The translations under genes and the position numbers were made by a program. A stretch of 17,225 nucleotides of DNA. Source: RQOF01 sp964394475 (GTDB lineage Bacteria > Calditrichota > Calditrichia > RBG-13-44-9). Location of the stretch: contig CAYMXZ010000061.1 of assembly GCA_964394475.1 (NCBI GenBank), positions 1-17,225 of the forward strand, in the 5' to 3' direction. Position 1 is the first letter of the stretch. Each line of letters starts with the position of its first letter. The notes under the pieces were generated by a model. The model did not search any database and had not been told where the DNA came from. It saw only the letters and a program-made list of their open reading frames with translations. Of this stretch, positions 1 through 8,097 are shown piece after piece.

Positions 1-1
1 C

Positions 2-1180
2 GTGGAAGGTACAGCTGTTTTATTGCCGCAGGAAGGAAATAAGCCCGAAGATCCAAAAGTAAACACTTATTATCCACGTCAATTTTCAGGGTATTTACAG
101 GATCGACTGGAATGGGGCGATTTGGTGCTACGAGCTGGATTGCGCCTAGAGTATTTTGATGCTTTCACCACCATACCCAGCGATTTACAAAATCCGGCTA
201 ATTCATTACCACCGCCGGTCCCTCAATCCTATCCTAAAAAAACTTCAATAAAAGTCGCTCTGGCACCCCGTCTGGGATTTAGCTTCCCTCTGTCATCGAC
301 ATCTTCCCTTTATTTTTCCTATGGACATTTCTATCAAATGCCTGGATTAGGCAATTTATATAACAATTCGAATTATTTGGTGCTCGATGATTTACAGGAA
401 GGAGGAATCGAATACGGGGTTCTGGGAAATCCTGATCTCAAACCCGAACTGACGATTCAATATGAATTTGGTTTAAAACAGGCATTAACCGCAAATGTGG
501 GAACGGAATTATCGATTTTTTATAAAGATATTCGGGATTTGTTGGGGGTTGAATTTGTGTCTACCTATGCTGCCGCAGATTATGCCCGCTTCACTAATGT
601 GGATTTTGGCAGCGTATATGGCGTAACCTGTCGCCTGACTCAGCGGCCAATTGGTCCTATTAGCAGTTCGCTGGATTATACTTTGCAGTATGCCTCTGGT
701 AATTCAAGCGATCCGCGGGAAACAGCAAATCGTGCCGCGGCAGGTAAAGATCCCCGACCACGGGTGATCCCCTTCAATTGGGATCAACGACATACGCTGA
801 ACGCCACGGCTATTTATTCAATTCCCCAGCAATTTGCTGTCAGTACTATCGTGAGATTTGGGTCTGGTCAACCTTACACTCCTGAAATTGGATCGGGTTT
901 TGGAGCCGATTTAGAAACTAACTCCGCCCGTAAGTCACCCTATTTCCTGGTTGATTTGCGAATGGAAAAGTATATCACTACTCGCCTGTTCGATCTGAGT
1001 TTGTTCTTGCGAGTTTTTAACGCTCTCAATACCCACTTTGTGAATGGATTTGTGTTTGCGACTACTGGATCTCCTGATTATACCCAATTCCCAGAAGTCA
1101 ATCAGGCTACTTTAATCGATCCAAGCCGATTCTATGAACCCCGGAGAATTGAGATTGGATTGACAATCAACAGCAAGTGA
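2..1180 (+). CDS. TonB-dependent outer-membrane receptor, C-terminal part (5' truncated by window)
   Basis: This is the 3' portion of a TonB-dependent receptor; the reading frame is open to the left edge, so the GTG at base 2 is not the true start and the plug domain lies outside the window. The roughly 392 residues seen are beta-barrel: alternating aromatic/polar strands, the family-typical G-N-P-D-L-K-P-E motif (around bases 425-450) before a strand-rich segment, and a closing strand ending E-I-G-L-T-I-N-S-K. Such receptors import oligosaccharides, siderophores or cobalamin across the outer membrane using TonB energy. The downstream glycoside hydrolases suggest a glycan substrate (inference). 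It opens the gene run, 56 bases ahead of the sorted surface protein. No SusD-like partner is present. The receptor family is secure; the substrate is inferred only. Confidence 0.9.
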   Translation: MEGTAVLLPQEGNKPEDPKVNTYYPRQFSGYLQDRLEWGDLVLRAGLRLEYFDAFTTIPSDLQNPANSLPPPVPQSYPKKTSIKVALAPRLGFSFPLSSTSSLYFSYGHFYQMPGLGNLYNNSNYLVLDDLQEGGIEYGVLGNPDLKPELTIQYEFGLKQALTANVGTELSIFYKDIRDLLGVEFVSTYAAADYARFTNVDFGSVYGVTCRLTQRPIGPISSSLDYTLQYASGNSSDPRETANRAAAGKDPRPRVIPFNWDQRHTLNATAIYSIPQQFAVSTIVRFGSGQPYTPEIGSGFGADLETNSARKSPYFLVDLRMEKYITTRLFDLSLFLRVFNALNTHFVNGFVFATTGSPDYTQFPEVNQATLIDPSRFYEPRRIEIGLTINSK

Positions 1181-1194
1181 GTCATTAAAAAAAT

Positions 1195-1206
1195 AAATGA
1201 TCATTT
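1195..1206. repeat. 12-bp perfect palindrome in receptor/surface-protein spacer
   Basis: AAATGATCATTT is a perfect inverted repeat in the AT-rich 56-base spacer between the receptor stop and the next start. An extra TCATT at 1182-1186 could pair alternatively with the AATGA at 1196-1200. It could be an operator half-site pair or a weak RNA hairpin. Short AT palindromes also arise by chance, and I see no second copy upstream of the other genes. Confidence 0.2.
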
Positions 1207-1236
1207 TCAAAAATATTAGATAAGGAAATTTAAGAA

Positions 1237-4200
1237 ATGCGCAGAAATTCATTCCCTTCACTTCTCCCGTGGCTCTTCCATATTTTAGTTATATGTGTGC
1301 TGGTATTCCAGGAATCCAGTTGGGGCCAGACGCCAGGAACATTAGTTCCCCTGGAACTTCGAGGGAATTCCCGTTACGAAAGGGAAGGATTACACGATGC
1401 CAACAATATCCGAACCATGTTTTTCAATTTTGGAATGGTTGGAAATTATCCCGATGATCCGATAAATGTTGATCTAAGCATTTTTCATTCGGTGGAAGTG
1501 CCGAAAGGTTCCAATGAAAATTATAGCGATGGCATTACTCCCTTTGTATTGGCCAGAGTGATTCAAGAAAATGGTACTCCGGCTTATATCATGGAAACTG
1601 GTTATCGGGAGCGACAGGGAACTAGCCCCTATTTCAATCGCGTGATGCGATTTGAACCTCGGCCAGGTTATTTTCAGGAAGATCCTGCTATCAATAAAGG
1701 ACGATCAGTGGCGATGAGCAATGATCCACGTACCTGGCCGGATAAATGGATTGATAAACTGGATGATCCAGATGATCCAGGTTGGAGCGGTTCATGGAAT
1801 GGTTATTTCGGCAAAAGGCCGGGTGCTGATCTGGAAAGTTTTGTGGTCTTCGATGATCAATATTATGACGCCTGGTTGTTTTTCCCGGATAATCGTGATG
1901 CGTCTGAAGAGCCTCTGAAACGAAGGCGCGGGTTAGGTTTAAGAGTTGAACAACGTGGATTTCAATGGTCCAATCCCCAGGCACGCAATGTTATCTTCTG
2001 GCATTATGATATCACCAATGAAAGCACTACCGATTATATTGATAATATCATCTTCGGGCTGTATATGGATTCTGGAGTCGGCGGTTCAGCCATCGGCGTC
2101 GATGGCATACCGGAATCCGATGATGATAACGCCTACTTCGATAAAGAAGCCGGATTAAATCTGGTTTATACCTGGGATAATTACGGACACGGAGCGAAAG
2201 GACCAACTGGCTATCTCGGTTATTCTTATATGGAAACCCCCGGGAATCCTTTTGATGGAATTGACAATGATGATGATGGGGTGACCGATGAAAGACGCGA
2301 TGGTGGACCGGGAAGTTTGATTGTGGGACAGGAGAATATCAGGGCTTATGTAGAAGCAAATTTTGACCTGACCAAATACGAACTGTTTCATGGGAAATTA
2401 GAGAACAGACCAGCTTTTCAAGTCGGCAGTTGGTGGACCGGGGATGAGGACATGGATTGGCTGGCTGAATTTCATGATACAGGAGCTGATGGCATCTTTA
2501 ATACCTATGATACCGGAGAAAATGACGGCATTCCTACCCGCGGTGAACCCTATTTCGATAAAACCGATATCGATGAATCAGATCAAATTGGTCTGACCGG
2601 TTTTAAAATGAATAGAATTCGTCCCGGCCAGGGAACTCCTTCTACTCAGGTTGACCAAATTGTTTTCTTTGATGATGGAAAAGAATGGCCTAAACGACTG
2701 TTTAATCTGTTCACCAATCCTGATTCCGCTTTTGATCAACCATTGGTCTTGAATTATAATATCGGATTTTTATTTGCTTCTGGGCCTTTCCGACTGGAGC
2801 AGGGCAAAACTGAGCGTTTCAGCCTGGCTTTAGGGTGGGGAAAAGACTTAAGAGAACTGCGCAGCACCACTCGAGTAGTTCAGCAAATCTATAAGGCAAA
2901 TTATCAGTTTGCTGAGCCGCCACCCCTGCCAGTCGTCACTGCATATGCGGGAGATGGATATGTAACTTTAACATGGGACGATCGGGCGGAGAGGGCCTTT
3001 GATCCCATCACTAATCTTAATGATTTTGAAGGTTACCGCATTTACCGCAGCACGGATCCCTCTTTCCTGGATCCTAAACTCATTGATCCGCAGTCCACTT
3101 CACTTTCAGGTACGGCATCATTGGTAAATGGTTTACCTATTGCCCAGTTCGATTTGGTCAATGGAATTTTGGATTATTCAAAAACCACTGTAGATGGAAT
3201 TGCTTATTATTTGGGTAGTGATAATGGGATCACACATACCTATACTGATTCTACCGTTACCAATGGCCAACTCTATTATTATGCGGTATGTGCTTACGAC
3301 CACGGTGCCGATTCTCTGGAAATCTATCCTTCAGAAAATTCTATATCCGTGAGTCGAACACTAAAGGGAGGAACTATTCTTCCGACCAATGTGGTGGAAG
3401 TAAGACCAAATCCACCTGTGGCAGGTTATATGCCAGCAACTGCTTCTGAGATCAGCCAGGTCGAGGGCCGAGGTCACGGGATAGTAAGGGTGGTGGTATT
3501 AAATCCAGAATTAGTTCCTGATAATCATACCTTCGAAATTCAATTTGACCATCCTGTTGATAGTGTAAAAGCAACTTCTTACAGTTTAATCGATGTTACC
3601 GCCTCCGATACTTTATTTAGAACCGGCGGTGATTTTGAAGGATTAGGAAAAGGTCCGGTTGGAGCCGGATTGTTACCAGTTGTCTTCACTGAATCAACCA
3701 TAAAAATTGACACGGCAAATTCCGGATTTTCTCAACGGGAAAAAACAAATACTGAATTGAGTGTCCGTTATGCAACTGCTCTTCCCATTTCTCTGGCTCG
3801 TCCAGGATTTCCTGAAGATTTGGAAATTATTTTTAGCGATCAAATTTTGGATACCTCGATTGCAGCGGTTGGTTTGCCAGCTAAACCGGCTAAATTTAAG
3901 ATTCTGGCGAAAACGTTGAGCGGTGATGTGCAACTGAATTTTCGATTCTATGATAAAAATAATTCCAATACCCTGGACCTGACTGATGAATATATTGAAG
4001 TAGTCACATATTCTTTAGCCAATCCTACTATAGCCCGAGCGACCTGGAATATTACGCTTGATGTTACTGCGCTGGGGAATGACCCAATCATTCCAGCCGG
4101 AGATGGTGATGTGTACTCTCTTAAACTCATTTATCCCTACAATAAAAATGATATATTTCAATTTACTACTAAAGGACAATACACCGATCTGCAGAAGGCT

Positions 4201-4527
4201 AAAGACGATTTCAATAAAAAACCATATGTCGTTCCCAATCCCTACCTCGGAGCCGCCAGTTTTGAACCCCAGAGATTCGCTGTTTCTGGAAGGGGAGAAC
4301 GGCGAATTGAATTCCGCAATCTACCCCAGAATTGTGTGATCCGGATTTTTACAATTTATGGTGAACTGGTTCAAACGTTGTATCACAGCGGATCGATCAA
4401 TCAGGGATTTATCGCCTGGGATCTTCGCAGCAAAGATAATCTGGAGGTTGCTCCAGGGCTTTATATCTACCATGTTGATTCAAAAGACATCGGTTCATTT
4501 ATAGGTAAATTCGCAATTATTAAATAA
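1237..4527 (+). CDS. Large secreted surface protein with Ca-type acidic loops, Fn3 and T9SS-type C-terminal sorting domain
   Basis: A 1096-residue exported protein of no recognised enzymatic family. A signal peptide (hydrophobic stretch about 9-24) probably cleaves at G30/Q31. Asp-rich loops resembling thrombospondin-3/EF-type calcium sites occur at 340-352 (D-G-I-D-N-D-D-D-G) and about 414-455. An Fn3-like domain starts near 562 (V-T-L-T-W, then E-G-Y-R-I-Y-R-S). The last ~100 residues begin V-V-P-N-P-Y (998-1003) and end as a FlgD/Ig-like beta-sandwich (A-P-G-L-Y-I-Y, K-F-A-I-I-K), the type A C-terminal domain of T9SS cargo. The start is supported by AAGGAA about 9 bases upstream of ATG. 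It sits between a TonB receptor and a PorV-type gene, so I infer a cell-surface protein that may bind the glycan, in the place SusD fills elsewhere. Similar long proteins of unknown role occur in Calditrichota/KSB1-like genomes (from memory). Confidence 0.82.
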   Translation: MRRNSFPSLLPWLFHILVICVLVFQESSWGQTPGTLVPLELRGNSRYEREGLHDANNIRTMFFNFGMVGNYPDDPINVDLSIFHSVEVPKGSNENYSDGITPFVLARVIQENGTPAYIMETGYRERQGTSPYFNRVMRFEPRPGYFQEDPAINKGRSVAMSNDPRTWPDKWIDKLDDPDDPGWSGSWNGYFGKRPGADLESFVVFDDQYYDAWLFFPDNRDASEEPLKRRRGLGLRVEQRGFQWSNPQARNVIFWHYDITNESTTDYIDNIIFGLYMDSGVGGSAIGVDGIPESDDDNAYFDKEAGLNLVYTWDNYGHGAKGPTGYLGYSYMETPGNPFDGIDNDDDGVTDERRDGGPGSLIVGQENIRAYVEANFDLTKYELFHGKLENRPAFQVGSWWTGDEDMDWLAEFHDTGADGIFNTYDTGENDGIPTRGEPYFDKTDIDESDQIGLTGFKMNRIRPGQGTPSTQVDQIVFFDDGKEWPKRLFNLFTNPDSAFDQPLVLNYNIGFLFASGPFRLEQGKTERFSLALGWGKDLRELRSTTRVVQQIYKANYQFAEPPPLPVVTAYAGDGYVTLTWDDRAERAFDPITNLNDFEGYRIYRSTDPSFLDPKLIDPQSTSLSGTASLVNGLPIAQFDLVNGILDYSKTTVDGIAYYLGSDNGITHTYTDSTVTNGQLYYYAVCAYDHGADSLEIYPSENSISVSRTLKGGTILPTNVVEVRPNPPVAGYMPATASEISQVEGRGHGIVRVVVLNPELVPDNHTFEIQFDHPVDSVKATSYSLIDVTASDTLFRTGGDFEGLGKGPVGAGLLPVVFTESTIKIDTANSGFSQREKTNTELSVRYATALPISLARPGFPEDLEIIFSDQILDTSIAAVGLPAKPAKFKILAKTLSGDVQLNFRFYDKNNSNTLDLTDEYIEVVTYSLANPTIARATWNITLDVTALGNDPIIPAGDGDVYSLKLIYPYNKNDIFQFTTKGQYTDLQKAKDDFNKKPYVVPNPYLGAASFEPQRFAVSGRGERRIEFRNLPQNCVIRIFTIYGELVQTLYHSGSINQGFIAWDLRSKDNLEVAPGLYIYHVDSKDIGSFIGKFAIIK

Positions 4528-4548
4528 AAAACACAATGGTATAAAATC

Positions 4549-5568
4549 ATGATAACAAGAATGATTATCTGGATAGTTTTTCTTTCACTGCTTTTCATAG
4601 CCTATTCAGATGGCCTCGCACAGACGAAAGTAGGGACAACTATCGGACAATTCCTGAAGATTGAACCAAGTGCCCGCGGAGCCGCTATGGGAAATGCGGC
4701 CACTTCACTATCAGGCGATGCTACTCTGGCTTTTTTTAATCCGGCGAGTTTAGGGCGGCTTCCTCAATCCTCAATCCAATTTATTTATAGTAAATGGTTG
4801 GCTGACATTACTTATAACCACGCCGTTGCAGGCATTAAAGTTGGAAGTCTGGGAACCTTCTTATTACAAATCACCTCTTTAAATTCAGGTGAAATTGACG
4901 TAACAACGGTTGAAAAACCATTAGGAACAGGCGAACGCTATGATGTCAGTAATTTTGCCATTGGAAGTGGTTTTGGGAGAATGTTAACCGACCGGGTGGC
5001 TGTTGGATTTCAGCTCAACTATTTTCGCGAACGAATATGGCATAGCAGTCTGGCAAATGTTGGATTGAATCTCGGAGTTCAGTATCAATTTGCTATGAAT
5101 GGCGCAACGCTGGGAGCAAGTTTGTCTAACTTTGGACCTCGCGCCAAATATTCCGGAACTGATATTTATATCGAATATGACCAAAACCGCAATTTGTATG
5201 GCGATAATGATCAAATCCCGGCCAATTTGCAAACCGAGTCATTTGGGATGCCCACTCTCTTTCGGGTTGGATTTTCCTATCCTTTTCAGCTGGCAGAATC
5301 AAATAAAATTATCATGGCTGTGGATGCTATCCATCAAAATGATAATAGTGAGAGTATCAACCTGGGCGCGGAATGGACATTGTATAAGACTCTTTCAGTG
5401 CGGGGTGGCTATCGCAATCTTTATATTGATGATCCGGAAGGCGGATTGGTTTTAGGGGCAGGCCTGTCTTTTCATTCGGCGAACTATTTTCTGTATATCG
5501 ATTATGCCTGGGCAGACCATGGTCTGCTGGATTACACCCAGAGGTTCTCAATCGGATTAGGGTTTTAA
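4549..5568 (+). CDS. PorV/PorQ-family outer-membrane beta-barrel protein
   Basis: A 339-residue outer-membrane protein of the PorV/PorQ (UPF0164-like) type. The signal peptide cleaves at about A24/Q25 (G-L-A, then Q). The mature N-terminus carries the family signature F-L-K-I-E-P-S-A-R-G-A-A-M-G-N-A (about residues 36-51), followed by F-F-N-P-A-S-L-G. The rest is barrel strands, ending in the aromatic-terminated strand R-F-S-I-G-L-G-F expected of a BAM substrate. PorV shuttles T9SS cargo from the translocon to the attachment machinery; relatives form FadL-like 14-stranded barrels. Lying 21 bases after a gene with a sorting domain, it may be a dedicated partner for that protein, though a diffusion porin for oligosaccharides is equally possible. 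The Shine-Dalgarno is poor. The next gene starts one base after its stop, so the two are almost certainly co-transcribed. Confidence 0.85.
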   Translation: MITRMIIWIVFLSLLFIAYSDGLAQTKVGTTIGQFLKIEPSARGAAMGNAATSLSGDATLAFFNPASLGRLPQSSIQFIYSKWLADITYNHAVAGIKVGSLGTFLLQITSLNSGEIDVTTVEKPLGTGERYDVSNFAIGSGFGRMLTDRVAVGFQLNYFRERIWHSSLANVGLNLGVQYQFAMNGATLGASLSNFGPRAKYSGTDIYIEYDQNRNLYGDNDQIPANLQTESFGMPTLFRVGFSYPFQLAESNKIIMAVDAIHQNDNSESINLGAEWTLYKTLSVRGGYRNLYIDDPEGGLVLGAGLSFHSANYFLYIDYAWADHGLLDYTQRFSIGLGF

Positions 5569-5569
5569 A

Positions 5570-8008
5570 ATGAGCAATACCATTAAACCACTTCGAAAGA
5601 TCTATAACGATTTTTCCAATTCCTACGGGAGTTTTTCACCAGACGGTAGAGAATTCATTATTACCAATCCACTGACTCCACGTCCATGGACAAATATTAT
5701 CTCAAATGGAAATTATGGAATGGCCTTAAGTCAGGCAGGCGGTGGATTCTCCTGGCTGACCCATGTTAATCTCAATCGCTTGACACGCTGGAATCAAGAC
5801 CTGATTCGCGATGATTGGGGCAAATGGCTTTATTTACGGGATAAACAAACTGGAGACTTTTTTTCATTAGCCTTCCAGCCGGTACAAGCTCCATTTAAAT
5901 CATATGAAGTAAGGCATGGGCTGGGTTATTCAACTTTTAGGCAGGAATTCCAGAATTTAAAGACCGACTGGACACTCTTTGTTGCTCTGGATGACCCCGT
6001 GGAAATATGGCTCTGCACCATTAAAAATACCTCTCGACGAAAACGTTTTTTCCAACTCGCTTCTTATTTTGAGTGGAATCTGGGAGCAGCACCTGATAAC
6101 CATCGAGAATTTCATAAGATTTTTATCGAAACTCAGTATGATGAAAAAATACATACTATTCTGGCAACGAAATATCTATGGGAAGTACCCACTCAAAGAG
6201 GTCATTGGAATACCGAATGGCCATATATGGCTTTCTTTACCGTTAATCCCGCACCGTCGGATTGGGATACAAGTAAAGACCATCTCATTGGCCGATTGGG
6301 AAGTTTTCAACACCCGAAGGGAATCAAAGAAGGTAAGTTTTCCCGATCCAGCGGAAGATTTTTAGATGCAGTGGCCAGCTTAGCTCTGGATCTAACCCTG
6401 GAAGTCGGTGAATCTAAAACCGTAGTTTTTTTGCTTGGCGTTATACCATTTAACCATCACCAGCCTGATACAAATCTTATCCACTATTATATTGATAAAT
6501 ATCGAAGCATCAAAAAAGCTAAAAATGAGCTGCTCAAAGTAAAAAAGTACTGGGAAAATTTAATCTGTGCAACCCAACTTAAAACTCCTGACTCTTCATT
6601 TGATTTATTAACCAACATCTGGCTCAAATATCAGGTTATATCGGGACATCTGTCTGCTCGCTCCGGCTACTATCAGCAATCAGGCGCCTATGGTTTCCGT
6701 GATCAACTTCAATCCAGCCAGGTGTGGTTATTATTTGAACCCCGGCGAATGTTGGAACAAATACGATTGCATGCACGACATCAATTCAATAATGGTACGG
6801 TTTTACACTGGTGGCATCCCCTCACTGAAAAAGGATTACAGACTGGTATGACGGATGATCTGCTATGGCTTCCTTACATGTTGAGCCGTTATTTTAACGA
6901 AGTAGGGGATTTCTCTTCGTTAAATGAGGAAATTCCATATTATGACCAGGGTTCCGGGTCACTTCAGGATCATTGTATCCGTGCTATTCAGGTCGCATTG
7001 GATCGATTCAGTCCGCGAGGACTGCCGCTAATTGGAGAAGGAGATTGGTGCGATGGTTTTAGTGCGGTAGGTCTCAATTGGAAAGGTGAAAGCATTTGGT
7101 TGGGAATGTTCCTTTATCACATTTTACAAAAATGGTCGGAAATTCTTGAAAAACATAGCCCTCAACCTGACCCCAATCGCGCTCAGCTTTACCAGGATAG
7201 AGCCCAAAAACTCAAGGAAGCAATTAACAAATATGGATGGAACGGAAAATGGTATATTGCGGCCACCAAGGATAATGGAATCCCGATTGGTGATCCTTCT
7301 CAAGAGTACTGTAAAATCTACTTAATGTCTCAAACCTGGGCCATAATATCGGGAGTGGCTGATGATGAGAAGAAAGAAAAAATTCTTCATGCCCTTTTTA
7401 CCCATCTGGAATCCGACAATGGTTTTCAATTATTAGAACCCGCTTTTAAAAGAGCCGATTCAGAAATTGGTTATATCACCCGCTATGCACCGGGATTGCG
7501 AGAAAATGGTGGAGTATATACCCATGCTGCTACCTGGGGAGTAATGGCCCTGGCCATGGCAGGAAAAGCAGAAGAGGCAATGCGTATTTTTCAAAAGTTA
7601 AATCCTGTATTGCAGACCAATAGAAATATTGAACGCTACGTTGCTGAACCATATGTATTGCCTGGAAATATTGATGGACGAGACTCGGAAAATTATGGAC
7701 GAGCTGGATGGTCCTGGTACACGGGTTCAGCAGGATGGCTTCTAACTATTGCTTTCGAAACTATTGTGGGATGTAAAGCAACTTTAAAAGGATTAGAAAT
7801 TGATCCCTGCATTCCTTCGACATGGAAAGGATTTGAAGTCATTCGACAGTTTCGGAATGCTTCTTACCATATTTTAATCTCCAATCCGGATAAAAAACAT
7901 GGTGGCATTGAAGAATTTTATCTGAACGGTAAGAAAATCAAAGGCAATATAATTCCTGTCCAGAACAGTGGTGTTCATGAGGTGAAAGCTACCCTGACCG
8001 GTAAATAA
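5570..8008 (+). CDS. GH94 disaccharide/oligosaccharide phosphorylase, cytoplasmic
   Basis: An 812-residue GH94 inverting phosphorylase: beta-glucoside plus phosphate gives alpha-glucose 1-phosphate plus a shorter acceptor. N-terminal beta-super-sandwich about 1-280, linker helices, then an (alpha/alpha)6 barrel and a short C-terminal sandwich. Landmarks: G-F-R-D-Q-L-Q (375-381), D-W-C-D-G (492-496; D492 is the expected general acid by analogy with the D-W-N-D motif of cellobiose phosphorylase), E-N-G-G-V-Y-T-H-A (645-653), and the phosphate-loop type T-G-S-A-G-W (718-723). No signal peptide, so it acts in the cytoplasm, unlike every neighbour. The length matches cellobiose or chitobiose phosphorylases (about 800) rather than the ~1100-residue 1,2-beta-oligoglucan phosphorylases. 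The R-D-Q-L-Q form, however, is what I recall from the oligoglucan phosphorylase/cyclic-glucan-synthase side of the family. The fold and reaction are secure; the linkage is uncertain, with sophoro-oligosaccharides favoured by context. Confidence 0.9.
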   Translation: MSNTIKPLRKIYNDFSNSYGSFSPDGREFIITNPLTPRPWTNIISNGNYGMALSQAGGGFSWLTHVNLNRLTRWNQDLIRDDWGKWLYLRDKQTGDFFSLAFQPVQAPFKSYEVRHGLGYSTFRQEFQNLKTDWTLFVALDDPVEIWLCTIKNTSRRKRFFQLASYFEWNLGAAPDNHREFHKIFIETQYDEKIHTILATKYLWEVPTQRGHWNTEWPYMAFFTVNPAPSDWDTSKDHLIGRLGSFQHPKGIKEGKFSRSSGRFLDAVASLALDLTLEVGESKTVVFLLGVIPFNHHQPDTNLIHYYIDKYRSIKKAKNELLKVKKYWENLICATQLKTPDSSFDLLTNIWLKYQVISGHLSARSGYYQQSGAYGFRDQLQSSQVWLLFEPRRMLEQIRLHARHQFNNGTVLHWWHPLTEKGLQTGMTDDLLWLPYMLSRYFNEVGDFSSLNEEIPYYDQGSGSLQDHCIRAIQVALDRFSPRGLPLIGEGDWCDGFSAVGLNWKGESIWLGMFLYHILQKWSEILEKHSPQPDPNRAQLYQDRAQKLKEAINKYGWNGKWYIAATKDNGIPIGDPSQEYCKIYLMSQTWAIISGVADDEKKEKILHALFTHLESDNGFQLLEPAFKRADSEIGYITRYAPGLRENGGVYTHAATWGVMALAMAGKAEEAMRIFQKLNPVLQTNRNIERYVAEPYVLPGNIDGRDSENYGRAGWSWYTGSAGWLLTIAFETIVGCKATLKGLEIDPCIPSTWKGFEVIRQFRNASYHILISNPDKKHGGIEEFYLNGKKIKGNIIPVQNSGVHEVKATLTGK

Positions 8009-8097
8009 TTTCAGCTCAAAAAGGTTCGAAGTGTTCTTAAACAGATTCTGCATAAACAACACGATTGTCGTCTTAAAACTTTATTCGAAGACATGAG

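Noticed and set aside
8061..8071. ACGA-TTG-TCGT hairpin in the spacer before the lipoprotein gene
   Set aside because: It is only four pairs and the following T content is interrupted; too weak to call a terminator or attenuator.
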